This document shows, one piece after another, positions 1 to 9,386 of a stretch of 37,289 nt of DNA. Source of the stretch: an uncultured Ectothiorhodospiraceae bacterium (GTDB lineage Bacteria > Pseudomonadota > Gammaproteobacteria > UBA6429 > Thiohalophilaceae); NCBI GenBank assembly GCA_947258695.1, contig CAMYJG010000021.1, positions 1 through 37,289 on the forward strand. The letters run 5' to 3'. Numbering within the stretch: the stretch's first letter is position 1; each line of letters begins with the position of its first letter. Made by a program: the position numbers and the translations under genes. The notes beneath the pieces were generated by a model. That model worked only from the letters and a program-made list of their open reading frames with translations, made no database searches and was not told where the DNA came from.

Positions 1-43
1 AAAGGCGTGTAATATACTGGAAATACATAGGTAACTGAAATAA

Positions 44-2062
44 ATGAATAAGGCTTTTGAGCTGGTATCTGAATTTGAGCCACAGGGTGATCAACCTGCC
101 GCGATTAAAGCGTTAACCGAGGGTTTGCAGGCCGGCGAGGCGGGTCTGACCTTGCTTGGGGTGACGGGCTCGGGTAAGACTTTTTCGATTGCGAATGTGA
201 TCCAGGATCTACAACGGCCCGCATTGATTCTGGCCCATAATAAGACGCTGGCGGCGCAGCTCTATGGTGAGATGCGCGAGTTTTTTCCGAATAATTCCGT
301 TGAATACTTTGTCTCCTATTATGATTACTATCAGCCTGAAGCGTATGTGCCGTCATCGGATACCTTCATCGAAAAAGATGCTTCGATTAATGAGCATATT
401 GAACAAATGCGCTTATCTGCGACCAAAGCGTTACTTGAACGTCATGACACGATCATCGTCGCGACGGTATCTGCTATTTACGGGCTGGGTGATCCTGAAT
501 CATATATGAGCATGCTACTGCACGTGGTACGGGGAGATATCATCAACCAGCGCGATATTCTCAGACGTCTGGCGGAACTGCAATATAGCCGTAATGATGT
601 TGAATTACGGCGAGGTACCTATCGGGTGCGTGGTGAGGTTATCGATATTTATCCAGCTGACTCCGAGAAAGATGCGGTTCGGATTGAGTTGTTTGATGAA
701 GAGGTCGAGAATATCAGCTACTTTGACCCATTAACCGGCGAAGTGCTGCAACGAGTCCCGAGGGTGACCATTTACCCGAAAACCCATTACGTAACGCCAA
801 GAGAACGAATCCTGGCCGCGATCGAACAGATCAAAGTTGAATTGCGGGAGCGCTTAGAGCAACTGCATGCCAACAATAAATTGGTTGAGGCACAGCGATT
901 GAGTGAGCGCACCCAGTTTGATCTGGAGATGATGGTTGAGTTGGGCTATTGCTCTGGGATCGAAAATTATTCCAGGTATTTATCCGGTCGACAGCCGGGT
1001 GAGCCACCACCGACCTTGATGGATTATCTGCCTGAGGATGCTTTATTAGTAATTGACGAGTCACACGCGACGATCCCACAACTGGGTGCGATGTACAAAG
1101 GCGATCGCGCACGCAAACAAAACCTGGTGGAGTATGGGTTTCGTCTGCCGTCAGCGATGGATAATCGTCCATTGCGATTTGACGAATTTGAAAAACTAGC
1201 ACCTCAGACAATTTTTGTCTCGGCCACCCCTGGCAAATATGAATCAGAAAGTGGCAGTACGATTGTCGAACAGGTGGTTCGTCCGACGGGCTTGATTGAT
1301 CCGACAATTGAGATAAGGCCCGCGACGAGCCAGATAGATGATTTACTCTCTGAAATCCGACCGCGTGCAGAACAAGGTGAAAGGGTATTAGTGACCACCT
1401 TAACGAAACGCATGGCGGAAGATTTGACTGATTATCTCAATGATCATGCGGTGCGGGTGCGCTATATGCATTCCGATATCGACACCGTAGAACGGGTCGA
1501 GATCATACGCGATTTACGTCTGGGCGAGTTTGATGTGCTTGTAGGGATTAATCTACTCCGAGAAGGCCTGGATATCCCCGAAGTGTCATTGGTTGCGATT
1601 CTCGACGCCGACAAAGAAGGCTTTTTACGCTCCGATCGTTCCCTGATTCAGACCATTGGCCGAGCTGCTCGGAATTTGAAGGGGATTGCTATCCTTTACG
1701 CCGATAAAATAACCGGTTCGATGCAGCGAGCGATGGATGAAACCGATCGGCGCCGTGAAAAACAGCTTCAATACAATAAAGACCACAATATCACCCCTAA
1801 AAGCATTACAAAAAAAGTGGCAGACATCATGGAAGGGGCTTATGGCGCGGTGAATGCGCGTAATCCAAAGTCTTATGGGAGAATAGCTGAAGATTTGGCG
1901 GATTATTCTTCATTATCGGGACAGGAGTTAGGCAAGAAGATCGTGCAGCTAGAAGAGCAGATGTATAACCATGCCCAAAATCTGGAATTTGAAGAGGCCG
2001 CCCGATTGCGTGATGAAGTGTTGTTACTTCAAAAGCGGCAATTGGATATCTTGGAAGCTTAA
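44..2062 (+). CDS. uvrB: UvrABC system protein B (excinuclease subunit)
   Basis: This is the DNA-damage recognition helicase of nucleotide excision repair; it is loaded by UvrA and recruits UvrC. The 672-residue product matches the usual UvrB length. Visible motifs are Walker A GVTGSGKT near residue 40, the tyrosine-rich beta-hairpin that clamps DNA ([12 protein letters not shown], about 92-103), the DEAD-type box VIDESHAT near 335, helicase motif VI with QTIGRAARN near 540, and a C-terminal UVR motif (LEEQ...[11 protein letters not shown], about 635-662) that contacts UvrC. Upstream, TAATATACT at 10-18 could hold a -10 element, but the promoter is cut by the window edge. Base composition is more balanced than in the following locus, as expected for a core gene. 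Confidence 0.98.
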   Translation: MNKAFELVSEFEPQGDQPAAIKALTEGLQAGEAGLTLLGVTGSGKTFSIANVIQDLQRPALILAHNKTLAAQLYGEMREFFPNNSVEYFVSYYDYYQPEAYVPSSDTFIEKDASINEHIEQMRLSATKALLERHDTIIVATVSAIYGLGDPESYMSMLLHVVRGDIINQRDILRRLAELQYSRNDVELRRGTYRVRGEVIDIYPADSEKDAVRIELFDEEVENISYFDPLTGEVLQRVPRVTIYPKTHYVTPRERILAAIEQIKVELRERLEQLHANNKLVEAQRLSERTQFDLEMMVELGYCSGIENYSRYLSGRQPGEPPPTLMDYLPEDALLVIDESHATIPQLGAMYKGDRARKQNLVEYGFRLPSAMDNRPLRFDEFEKLAPQTIFVSATPGKYESESGSTIVEQVVRPTGLIDPTIEIRPATSQIDDLLSEIRPRAEQGERVLVTTLTKRMAEDLTDYLNDHAVRVRYMHSDIDTVERVEIIRDLRLGEFDVLVGINLLREGLDIPEVSLVAILDADKEGFLRSDRSLIQTIGRAARNLKGIAILYADKITGSMQRAMDETDRRREKQLQYNKDHNITPKSITKKVADIMEGAYGAVNARNPKSYGRIAEDLADYSSLSGQELGKKIVQLEEQMYNHAQNLEFEEAARLRDEVLLLQKRQLDILEA

Positions 2063-2083
2063 TCAATAACTTATCTTTACAAT

Positions 2084-2121
2084 GTTCAGCGGTTGAACTA
2101 TCGTTTGTTCAAGGGTTGAAC
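2084..2121. repeat. Two 15-bp dyad repeats, 23 bp apart
   Basis: GTTCAGCGGTTGAAC (2084-2098) and GTTCAAGGGTTGAAC (2107-2121) are near-identical. The second is a perfect GTTCAA-GGG-TTGAAC dyad; the first has one arm mismatch. The 23-bp period puts them on nearly the same DNA face. They could be paired operator sites or short RNA hairpins at the uvrB 3' end. No T-tract follows, so a terminator is unlikely. Confidence 0.5.
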
Positions 2122-2243
2122 GGCGCTAGTTTGGGTAACTACCAGTGTGAATATATTTTTGCTTAGATTTGGATTCTGATTAAAGTTCGACTTGTTAAAT
2201 ATGGGCTAATAGATTCTTTGGATGTTGTGAAATGGTACAGCAG

Positions 2244-2254
2244 GGCGGTAGCGT
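2244..2254 (+). promoter_or_regulatory. ops element (RfaH recruitment site)
   Basis: GGCGGTAGCGT matches the ops consensus (GGCGGTAGnnT) that pauses RNA polymerase and recruits the antiterminator RfaH. It lies 41 bases before the first gene of a co-directional run of about 30 kb, where ops sites sit in enterobacterial LPS and capsule operons. The rest of the longer JUMPstart sequence is not evident. The match is seen; RfaH control is inferred. Confidence 0.75.
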
Positions 2255-2295
2255 CTTTAAAATAATGACTAAACTCTTATTTGGGAGTATCGATA

Positions 2296-3282
2296 TTGAT
2301 TAATAAAGTCGCTCTAGTGACAGGGGCAGATGGTTTTATTGGCTCACAACTTACGGAAATGTTAGTAAAAGAGGGCTATAAAGTTAAAGCTCTCTCTTTG
2401 TATAATTCGTTCAATAATTGGGGATGGCTTGAGGATATTGATACGCTAGATGATATTGAAGTTTTAACAGGAGATGTCAGGGATCCTCATTTTTGTAAAC
2501 ATATTACCAAGGACGTTGATATGATTTTTCATTTAGCAGCTCTAATTGCTATACCGTACTCATATATTGCGCCGGATAGTTATGTCGATACAAATATAAA
2601 TGGTACTCTTAATATTTGTCAGGCAGCGTTAGAAAATGAAGTTGAGCGAGTGATTCATACTTCAACAAGTGAAGTCTATGGTACCGCTCAATATACGCCC
2701 ATTGATGAAAAACATCCTCTTCAACCACAATCTCCCTACAGTGCAACTAAGATAGGCGCAGACGCAATGGCGATGAGTTTCTTTAACTCGTTTGATTTGC
2801 CATTAACCATTGCCCGACCGTTCAATACATATGGCCCCAGGCAGTCTGCCCGAGCCGTAATACCAACGATTATTACTCAAATAGCCAATGGCAAAAAGAC
2901 AATTAAATTAGGTGATGTTAGCCCAACCAGAGACTTTAATTATGTTATAGATACATGCCGTGGTTTTGTGGCTGTGGCAGATAGCCAGGATAGTATAGGA
3001 GAAATTATCAATATTGGTTCTAACTACGAAGTATCAATAGGGGATACTTTGAATCTTATAAAAGATATTATGAATAGCGATGTAGAATTTATTACTGATA
3101 AACAACGTATACGACCGAAAAAGTCAGAGGTGAATCGTCTTTGGTGTGATAACACAAAAATAAAAGAAATTACGGGTTTTGAACCAATATATGATTTGAG
3201 GAGTGGCCTCAAAGAGACTGTTGAATGGTTCTCTGATACTAAAAATCTTGGTAAGTATAAATCAGATATTTACAATGTATGA
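2296..3282 (+). CDS. legB: LegB-like NAD-dependent sugar-nucleotide 4,6-dehydratase
   Basis: An extended short-chain dehydrogenase expected to convert GDP-GlcNAc (or UDP-GlcNAc) to the 4-keto-6-deoxy sugar, the first dedicated step towards legionaminic acid. The NAD-binding motif GADGFIG is at the N-terminus, followed by TSTSEVYG (about 122-129) and the catalytic YSATK (Tyr148, Lys152); RPFNTYGPRQ is typical of dehydratases. I prefer the TTG start at 2296 because GGGAG at 2283-2287 sits 8 bases upstream; the frame stays open to a TTG at 2281 that would include this ribosome site in the gene. That gives 328 residues. It is the first gene after the ops site. A GDP-linked substrate is inferred from the PtmE-like gene at 17511. 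Confidence 0.85.
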   Translation: MINKVALVTGADGFIGSQLTEMLVKEGYKVKALSLYNSFNNWGWLEDIDTLDDIEVLTGDVRDPHFCKHITKDVDMIFHLAALIAIPYSYIAPDSYVDTNINGTLNICQAALENEVERVIHTSTSEVYGTAQYTPIDEKHPLQPQSPYSATKIGADAMAMSFFNSFDLPLTIARPFNTYGPRQSARAVIPTIITQIANGKKTIKLGDVSPTRDFNYVIDTCRGFVAVADSQDSIGEIINIGSNYEVSIGDTLNLIKDIMNSDVEFITDKQRIRPKKSEVNRLWCDNTKIKEITGFEPIYDLRSGLKETVEWFSDTKNLGKYKSDIYNV

Positions 3283-3312
3283 TTATCCCTTTCGAAAAAA
3301 ATCGCCATTTAG

Positions 3313-4392
3313 ATGAATGCAATTAGTGAGAGAAATATTTTGCAGAAGATGTTTATAGCTGAGCGTGAAGTCTCTATTAATACACCTCCGTTAGTGATTG
3401 CAGAGCTGGGTATTAATCATGGCGGTTCACTAGAAACAGCATTCGAAATGGTCGATGCGGCCGCTGCCGCAGGTGTTGAAGTGCTTAAGCATCAAACACA
3501 TGTAGTTGAAGATGAAATGAGTGGTGTTGCTAAAAATGTAATCCCAGGAAATGCTGATATTTCTATTTATGAAATTATGGCTAATTGTGCTTTATCTGAA
3601 GAAGAGGAATATAAGCTTAAAGAATATGTAGAATCGAAAGGAATAATATTTATCAGTACACCATTCTCTCGTGCTGCTGCAGATAGACTAAAAAAAATGG
3701 ATATTCCAGCATACAAAATTGGTTCAGGAGAATGCAATAACTATCCATTAATTAAGCATATTGCTGATTTTGGCAAACCTATAATTCTAAGCACTGGAAT
3801 GAATACGATTGATAGTGTGAGTAAGGCAGCCAAAATTATTGAAGAAGCAGGCGTGCCATATGCGTTGCTTCATACAACAAATATTTATCCTACACCTCAT
3901 CATTTAGTGCGTTTAGGTGCAATGGTTGAGCTGGCAAAGGCTTTCCCTAACGCTCTTATTGGATTGTCAGATCACACGACTGATAACCTAGCCTGTTTGG
4001 GTGCGGTAGCATTAGGTGCATGCATTCTCGAGAGACACTTTACTGACCGTATGGATCGAGAAGGTCCTGATATTGTTTGTTCAATGGATATTCAAGCATG
4101 TCGCGAGCTTATTGACGGAAGCCAGATTCTGCAGTTGGAACGTGGTGGTGTAAAAGGCCCTGTAGCTGAAGAACAGCCGACAATTGATTTTGCATTTGCA
4201 ACTGTAGTTGCTATTAAGCCAATAAAAGCTGGAGAAAAGTTTGACGAAACAAATATTTGGGTAAAACGTCCAGGAACGGGGTCTATTCACGCGGAACGAT
4301 TTGACGAGGTGCTTGGGAAAATTGCTTTGTGCGATATTTCTGTTGATGAGCATATTTCACCGAGTCAAATTGATAACTTCATCAAGTTTTAA
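3313..4392 (+). CDS. legI: N-acetylneuraminate/legionaminate synthase family (NeuB/LegI)
   Basis: A PEP-dependent nonulosonic acid synthase expected to condense 2,4-diacetamido-2,4,6-trideoxymannose with PEP. The NeuB TIM barrel shows [10 protein letters not shown] near the N-terminus, STPFS, and the metal-binding histidines in LSDHTT (His221) and LERHFT (His242). The C-terminal part (about 290-359, including [11 protein letters not shown]) is the antifreeze-like SAF domain that in NeuB helps hold the N-acyl group. An internal ATG at 3349 (MFIAEREV...) resembles the usual LegI N-terminus and may be the true start; neither start has a clear Shine-Dalgarno sequence. It differs from the second NeuB-like protein at 8525, which has no SAF domain. 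Confidence 0.88.
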   Translation: MNAISERNILQKMFIAEREVSINTPPLVIAELGINHGGSLETAFEMVDAAAAAGVEVLKHQTHVVEDEMSGVAKNVIPGNADISIYEIMANCALSEEEEYKLKEYVESKGIIFISTPFSRAAADRLKKMDIPAYKIGSGECNNYPLIKHIADFGKPIILSTGMNTIDSVSKAAKIIEEAGVPYALLHTTNIYPTPHHLVRLGAMVELAKAFPNALIGLSDHTTDNLACLGAVALGACILERHFTDRMDREGPDIVCSMDIQACRELIDGSQILQLERGGVKGPVAEEQPTIDFAFATVVAIKPIKAGEKFDETNIWVKRPGTGSIHAERFDEVLGKIALCDISVDEHISPSQIDNFIKF

Positions 4393-4425
4393 CGCCAATA
4401 TACAAAGTAGTTATATAACGGTTTC

Positions 4426-5277
4426 ATGGAAATTCTAGTAACTGGTGCATCTGGTTTTATTGGAAGACATTTGACAATTGCATTGCAAAAGATATCTGAT
4501 GTAAATGTTATTCCAGTGTCAAGAAAAAATATAGATCTTCCTGGTGCAATAGTGCTGGAAAATTATAAAGATATACCATTAGCGGATGTGATAGTGCATC
4601 TTGCAGAAAATCCTGATCGAAATGCGGTGAATGAATTGTCTGTTAGCTCTACACCACCTTCTGTTCCCATTTTAGAAAGTTTTCTGAATAAAGGGTTTAA
4701 AAATATAATTTATAGTTCATCAAGTGCAGTTTACGGTGATGAAGAGGCAACTCCACATAAAATATCAGATCCCGTTTTTGGTGCTGATGTCTACGCGAAG
4801 GCTAAAATAATGTGCGAGAAAATGGTGCTTGGTTCTTCTGGAGGATTAGTTGCCCGGTTTTCAAATTTATATGGTCCTGGAATGTCGCAAAAGAACGTTA
4901 TCTCAAAGATCCTAAGTCAGTTGCCATGTAAGGATGTTGTGAAAATCTGGGATGATACTCCTATTCGTGATTTCCTCTGGATTGATGATGCAGTCGATCT
5001 TTTAGTGAAAATGGCGTTAAGTAGAGGTTCGGGGATATACAATGTGGGTTCAGGAGTAGGTACTTCAATTCGGGAGCTAGTTAAACAGGCTACGGAGATA
5101 ATGAAGTGCAATGATTGTTCGATTGAGGTTGCTCATTCTAAAAACAAGTTATCCTGCATTCAGTTAGACATTACAGAAACAAAAAAAAATTTTAACTGGT
5201 CTCCTGAAACCAGCTTGGCTGATGGCCTCAGGATTATTTTAAACGGACATGATAAAGCAGAAAAAATAAATGGCTAA
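4426..5277 (+). CDS. NAD-dependent epimerase/dehydratase family protein
   Basis: A 283-residue extended SDR with the N-terminal dinucleotide motif GASGFIG, a serine-rich SSSSAVYG segment and a YAKAK catalytic pair. C-terminal elements include RDFLWIDDAV and YNVGSG, as in sugar 4-epimerases and reductases. It overlaps the LegG-like gene by 8 bases, so the two are probably translationally coupled and in the same pathway. It is short for a 4,6-dehydratase, and a dehydratase already exists at 2296, so a 4-epimerase or a ketone reductase is more likely. The exact substrate cannot be read from sequence. Confidence 0.75.
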   Translation: MEILVTGASGFIGRHLTIALQKISDVNVIPVSRKNIDLPGAIVLENYKDIPLADVIVHLAENPDRNAVNELSVSSTPPSVPILESFLNKGFKNIIYSSSSAVYGDEEATPHKISDPVFGADVYAKAKIMCEKMVLGSSGGLVARFSNLYGPGMSQKNVISKILSQLPCKDVVKIWDDTPIRDFLWIDDAVDLLVKMALSRGSGIYNVGSGVGTSIRELVKQATEIMKCNDCSIEVAHSKNKLSCIQLDITETKKNFNWSPETSLADGLRIILNGHDKAEKING

Positions 5278-6490
5278 ACGTGTTATAGCAATATTTACAG
5301 GTAACCGTGCTGAATACGGGCTTCAGTTTCCAATACTGCAAGCTGTAGATCAACACCCAGAGCTTGAGTACAAATTATTGGTGTCAGGGGCGCATTTAGA
5401 TGAGAACTTTGGACGAACATTAGCTGAAATAGAAAAAGATGGTTTTCGAGTTGACGCTGAAGTAAAAATAGAAATGGATGCAGATTCGTTATTTGCAACT
5501 GCGCAAGCGATCGGTTCTGGTGTCTTGTCGCTTAGTAAAGTGTTAAATGATATCAAGCCCGACTTAATGGTGGTTTATGCAGATAGATTTGAGGGGTTAG
5601 CTGCGGTAATTGCATCCAGTCAAATGAATATACCCACAGCTCATATCGAAGGTGGTGATTTAACTGAAGGTGGTGCATTAGATGATTCCGTACGTCATGC
5701 GATGACAAAATTATCACATTTACATTTTACAACTAATCAGCAGGCATCAAATCGAATTCTAGGTATGGGCGAAGAAGCATGGCGCGTTCATACCGTCGGA
5801 TTCCCAGCAATTGATATGATATCCAACGGTAATTATGCCTCAGAGAAAGAAATTATCGATAAACTTGCTTTGGATCTGGATAAGCCGATTGTTTTATTTA
5901 CTCAGCATTCTGTTACAACAGAGTTTGATGATGCTTCAAGTCAAATTAAGCCATCTTTAAATGCGCTTAAAAAGTTGGCGAGTGATGGAGTGCAAGTGAT
6001 ATGCACATATCCAAACAATGATGCAGGTGGTCAAGCAATAATAGAAAAGTTAGCTCAGCTAGAAACTGAAAATATCGCAGGCATTCAGATACATATATCT
6101 CTTGGGCGTTATTTGTATCATGGTATTCTTGGGTTAGCGAAAGACATGAATAAAAAAATTGCTTGTGTCGGCAATTCTTCATCTGGGATTAAAGAAACCC
6201 CAGTGTTTGGCTGTCCAACAGTGAATATTGGCTCACGTCAAGAGGGGCGATTAAGAGGCAAAAATGTCCTCGATGTTACTTATAATGAAAAAGAAATTCA
6301 CGATGCAATAAAGAAATGTCTTTTCGATGGTACTTTTAGGCAACAATGCAGCTCTACGGATAACCCGTATTACCTGGGAGATGCCGGGAAAAAAGTAGCG
6401 GATGTCCTAGCCTCTGTTGTGCTAGATCAAAATTTAATTCGAAAAAAAATGACATTGCGTGGTGAGGTCAAAGATGGTTGGTATCGGTGA
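5270..6490 (+). CDS. legG: Hydrolysing NDP-N-acetylhexosamine 2-epimerase (NeuC/LegG family)
   Basis: Expected to invert C2 and release the nucleotide from NDP-diacetylbacillosamine (or UDP-GlcNAc), giving the mannose-configured substrate for the NeuB-type synthase. The GT-B-fold epimerase family is shown by TGNRAEYG at the N-terminus, YADRFE, HIEGGD, the nucleotide-binding GNSSSGIKE and NIGSRQEGR. At 406 residues it is slightly longer than typical NeuC, with a short C-terminal tail ending in GWYR. The start overlaps the end of the preceding SDR. NeuC and LegG cannot be separated by eye; the LegB and PtmE-like genes favour LegG. Confidence 0.87.
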   Translation: MAKRVIAIFTGNRAEYGLQFPILQAVDQHPELEYKLLVSGAHLDENFGRTLAEIEKDGFRVDAEVKIEMDADSLFATAQAIGSGVLSLSKVLNDIKPDLMVVYADRFEGLAAVIASSQMNIPTAHIEGGDLTEGGALDDSVRHAMTKLSHLHFTTNQQASNRILGMGEEAWRVHTVGFPAIDMISNGNYASEKEIIDKLALDLDKPIVLFTQHSVTTEFDDASSQIKPSLNALKKLASDGVQVICTYPNNDAGGQAIIEKLAQLETENIAGIQIHISLGRYLYHGILGLAKDMNKKIACVGNSSSGIKETPVFGCPTVNIGSRQEGRLRGKNVLDVTYNEKEIHDAIKKCLFDGTFRQQCSSTDNPYYLGDAGKKVADVLASVVLDQNLIRKKMTLRGEVKDGWYR

Positions 6491-6563
6491 AAAAAATTTG
6501 GCGGCTATAAATGTTTGATGTTTTAATGATTTTTCCGCGAATAATAAAAGCACTTAGATATTT

Positions 6564-7283
6564 ATGAGAATATTATGTGTCATAGCGGCGAGAGGTGGGA
6601 GTAAAGGTGTCCCAGGTAAAAATATTCGTTTATTGCATGACAAACCTGTCATTGTCTGGGCAATAGAAAAAGCACTTCTTATACAAAAAATAGATCGGGT
6701 AGTGGTTAGTACCGACTCGCCTGTATTTGCCGATATAGCAAAAAAATCTGGGGCTGACGTTCCATTTCTTCGTCCTGCAGAACTGGCAAATTCTCAGGCA
6801 GGAAAATTTCAGGTGTGGCAGCATGCACTCAAAGCGTGTGAAGAATTTTATAATGAGAAATATGATATATACATTGATCTGGACTGTACAAATCCACTGA
6901 TTGATATAGAAGACATAGAATCATCCATCAGTAAATTCCAGAAAAGCAGAAAAAAAGGTGTTGATGCAATTTTTACTGTTTGCCAGGCGCGCCGAAATCC
7001 GTACTTCAACTTAGTTGAAGCCGATTCAACAGGAGCCTTAAAGATGAGCAAAAGTTTGCCAGAAAAGATTTTGTGCCGGCAGAATGCGCCTGTCGTATAT
7101 GAGCATGTTGCCGGAGTGTATGTACTTGACCCCGACTATATTCGTACCGCTAATCATTTATTGGATGGACATACAGAAGGGTATGAGGTGCCTGAAGGAA
7201 AGAATCTTGATATTGATAGTGAATTCGATTTTCAACTTATAGAATATTTAATGTCGAACAAAATAAAATCGAGTGATCAGTAG
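6564..7283 (+). CDS. legF: Acylneuraminate/legionaminate cytidylyltransferase (NeuA/LegF family)
   Basis: Activates a nonulosonic acid with CTP to the CMP-sugar donor. The CTP-binding motif ARGGSKGVPGKN begins near residue 8, with DRVVVSTDS, the acidic YIDLDCTNPL where a more usual enzyme has LQ(P/A)TSPL, and the C-terminal NLDIDSEFDF segment that contributes metal ligands. At 239 residues it has the single-domain size, with no fused hydrolase. It is the last gene of the legionaminic-type block. A second, different cytidylyltransferase (9939) lies in the next block, which suggests two different CMP-ulosonates. Confidence 0.88.
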   Translation: MRILCVIAARGGSKGVPGKNIRLLHDKPVIVWAIEKALLIQKIDRVVVSTDSPVFADIAKKSGADVPFLRPAELANSQAGKFQVWQHALKACEEFYNEKYDIYIDLDCTNPLIDIEDIESSISKFQKSRKKGVDAIFTVCQARRNPYFNLVEADSTGALKMSKSLPEKILCRQNAPVVYEHVAGVYVLDPDYIRTANHLLDGHTEGYEVPEGKNLDIDSEFDFQLIEYLMSNKIKSSDQ

Positions 7284-7363
7284 CTTGGGTATACTGTGAT
7301 TACAAATGAGAAATGAAGGCATGAATTATTTTCAATTTTTGAATACCGGCTAGGGAATTAAAC

Positions 7364-7987
7364 GTGGAAGAAACAACAAAGATTAATTTGGATGGGATTC
7401 GCAAATTATTTATTGATTCGATTGAAACAAAAAAACAATTGCTTGATGGTGATTGTTTAAATGTGCTTGCTCGAATGGGGGATTCTATTGCAAACGCTAC
7501 AAAACAGGGTGGAAAATTAATGCTCTGTGGCAATGGAGGTTCTGCCGCAGATGCACAACATTTAGCAGCTGAAATGTTGGTACGATTGAGGCCTAAAAAT
7601 AACCGTGAAGGGATCGCTGCTCTAGCCCTATGCCAGGATACTTCAACGATAACTGCATGCGGCAATGATTTTGGTTATAACAAACTTTATGAACGTATGG
7701 TGAAGTCATTAGGGAAAGAAGGGGACATACTTTTAGCAATTACGACATCTGGCAATTCAGAAAACATTATTCTAGCATTGAAAGCAGCAAAGGAGCTTGG
7801 TATTAAAGCTTTTGGATTTTTGGGCGCTGGAGGTGGTAGTGCTCTTTCCTTGTGTGATGAAGCTTTTCTTGTGCCAAGCAATGATACTGGGAGGGTGCAG
7901 GAGTCACATATAACAGCAGGGCATGCCTTAATGGAATACGTGGAAGATAGATTGCTTGAAGATGGTTTTATTGCTCTTGAAGATTAA
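7364..7987 (+). CDS. GmhA-like SIS-domain sugar-phosphate isomerase
   Basis: A single SIS domain of 207 residues in the sedoheptulose-7-phosphate isomerase (GmhA) family. The phosphate-binding CGNGGSAADAQHLAAE segment, TTSGNSEN and the C-terminal ESHITAGHALME are clear. Glu70 and His182 match the catalytic Glu/His pair known for E. coli GmhA. The start is GTG, with AGGGA at 7352-7356 as ribosome site. It sits immediately before the KdsC-like phosphatase and the SAF-less NeuB-like synthase, so it may supply an aldose phosphate to that synthase rather than heptose for the LPS core. A duplicated heptose-pathway role remains possible. Confidence 0.8.
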   Translation: MEETTKINLDGIRKLFIDSIETKKQLLDGDCLNVLARMGDSIANATKQGGKLMLCGNGGSAADAQHLAAEMLVRLRPKNNREGIAALALCQDTSTITACGNDFGYNKLYERMVKSLGKEGDILLAITTSGNSENIILALKAAKELGIKAFGFLGAGGGSALSLCDEAFLVPSNDTGRVQESHITAGHALMEYVEDRLLEDGFIALED

Positions 7988-8005
7988 CCGAAAGATATAA
8001 GTTAT

Positions 8006-8515
8006 ATGAATAAAATTGAGATTCGTTTGAGAGACTTGGATGCACTAGTTTTTGATTTTGATGGTGTTTTGACGAATAACCGAGTCATTTTAGATGAAAA
8101 CGGCAATGAGTGGGTCAGTTGTAATCGTAGCGATGGATTAGCTTTTGATGTATTCCGTAAACTTAGAACTAAAGTATATATCTTTTCTACTGAAAAAAAT
8201 CTTGTTGTGAGTGCTCGAGCTAATAAGCTGGGTGTACCTGTTCTACAGGGAATTGGGAACAAGGTAGATGCATTAAAAACATTAGTGACTGATGAAAAAC
8301 TCAAGTTATCAAGGATTCTATATATAGGCAATGATCTAAATGATTTGCGCGCAATGAAGTTGTGTGGTTATTCGGTATGCCCAGCTGATAGTCATCCGAG
8401 AGTCGTAGAAGAAGCCACCATTACTTTGCAAAAGAATGGTGGCGATGGTGTTGTTAGAGAACTTGTCGAAGATATTCTGAACGAAGATATTCTTCAAATA
8501 CTTTATCCTGAATGA
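8006..8515 (+). CDS. KdsC-like HAD phosphatase
   Basis: A 169-residue HAD-superfamily phosphatase without a cap domain, like KdsC (KDO-8-phosphate phosphatase) and the N-terminal part of some CMP-sialate synthetases. Motif I is DFDGVLT (nucleophile Asp17, acid/base Asp19), motif II is the STE segment, and GNDLNDLRAM carries the motif III/IV acidic residues. It is expected to remove phosphate from an ulosonic acid phosphate. It lies between the sugar-phosphate isomerase and the second NeuB-like synthase, and its stop codon overlaps that gene's ribosome site (TGAGGA). Together these imply that this block works through phosphorylated intermediates. Confidence 0.82.
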   Translation: MNKIEIRLRDLDALVFDFDGVLTNNRVILDENGNEWVSCNRSDGLAFDVFRKLRTKVYIFSTEKNLVVSARANKLGVPVLQGIGNKVDALKTLVTDEKLKLSRILYIGNDLNDLRAMKLCGYSVCPADSHPRVVEEATITLQKNGGDGVVRELVEDILNEDILQILYPE

Positions 8516-8524
8516 GGAAAAAAT

Positions 8525-9367
8525 ATGGCTATTTTTGTAATTGCAGAGATCGGTATAAATCATAACGGTGATTTAGATGTTGCCAAAGATCTGATTAATG
8601 TTGCTGTTGATGCGGGTGCTGATGCGGTGAAGTTTCAAAAGCGTGACATTGATAAAGTGTATACGCAAGAGCTTCTTGACTCACCAAGAGACAGTCCATG
8701 GGGAACAACCCAAAGAGAACAAAAAGCAGGCCTCGAGTTTGGGATCGATGAGTACCAGGAGATCAACAACTATTGTAATGAAAAAGATATTGAGTGGTTT
8801 GCTTCTGCCTGGGATTTAAATAGTCAAGAATTTCTCCGGCAATTTCCTTGTAAGTACAATAAAATTGCATCAGCTATGATTGTTGATGAGGGGTTGCTTA
8901 AAATGGTGGCCTCAGAAGGGAGGCATAGCTTTATATCAACAGGTATGAGTACACATAAAGATATAGAAAGGGCAGTAAATATTTTCCGTGAGGCAAACTG
9001 TCCTTTTGAATTAATGCATACTGTTTCCACTTATCCAATGAAAGATGAACACGCAAACTTGAAATGTATTCCTATGCTCAGTGAGCGATATGGATGCGAT
9101 GTCGGATATAGTGGGCACGAGGTAGGATTAGCCGTTTCCTATGCTGCAGCTGCATTAGGAATCACATCCCTGGAACGGCATATCACATTAGATCGTTCTA
9201 TGTATGGCTCTGATCAGTCTGCTTCAGTTGAGCCTGCAGGTTTCCGGCAGTTAGTTGGGGCTGTGCGAAAAATAGAAGCGGCGATGGGTGATGGCGAGAA
9301 AAGAATACTAGACTCAGAAGTGCCAATTGCAAAAAAATTGCGTGAACATTTAAGTTGGGAAGCATAA
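8525..9367 (+). CDS. NeuB-fold ulosonic acid synthase lacking the SAF domain
   Basis: The NeuB TIM barrel is complete: IAEIGINHNG near the N-terminus, KFQKRD, SAWDLNS, and the metal-binding histidines in GYSGHE (His198) and LERHIT (His219). The protein ends at 280 residues without the antifreeze-like domain that in NeuB contributes an arginine contacting the N-acetyl group of ManNAc. I infer an acceptor without that N-acyl group, plausibly a phosphorylated neutral aldose, because a GmhA-like isomerase and a KdsC-like phosphatase lie directly upstream. The ribosome site GAGGAAAA is strong. It may be a KDN-9-phosphate-synthase-like enzyme or something undescribed. Confidence 0.82.
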   Translation: MAIFVIAEIGINHNGDLDVAKDLINVAVDAGADAVKFQKRDIDKVYTQELLDSPRDSPWGTTQREQKAGLEFGIDEYQEINNYCNEKDIEWFASAWDLNSQEFLRQFPCKYNKIASAMIVDEGLLKMVASEGRHSFISTGMSTHKDIERAVNIFREANCPFELMHTVSTYPMKDEHANLKCIPMLSERYGCDVGYSGHEVGLAVSYAAAALGITSLERHITLDRSMYGSDQSASVEPAGFRQLVGAVRKIEAAMGDGEKRILDSEVPIAKKLREHLSWEA

Positions 9368-9386
9368 TAGGACAAAATTAAGCGAT

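Larger units (their letters stand above)
2063..2295. other. Leader region between uvrB and the polysaccharide locus
   Basis: This gap of about 230 bases has no credible reading frame. It holds two 15-bp dyads (2084-2098 and 2107-2121), an AT-rich middle where the locus promoter should lie, and an ops site (2244-2254). No -35/-10 pair with good spacing stands out; TTCGAC at 2186 with TAGATT at 2210 is the best I can offer and is weak. I see no T-tract terminator for uvrB. Confidence 0.6.

Noticed and set aside
831-1307. Long antisense frame within uvrB
   Set aside because: It is a shadow of the strongly conserved uvrB frame, with no start signal or family motifs.
2231-2254. TGGTACAGCAGGGCGG as a sigma-54 promoter for the locus
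   Set aside because: The -12 element lacks TTGC at the required spacing; the GGCGGTAG part is better explained as an ops site.
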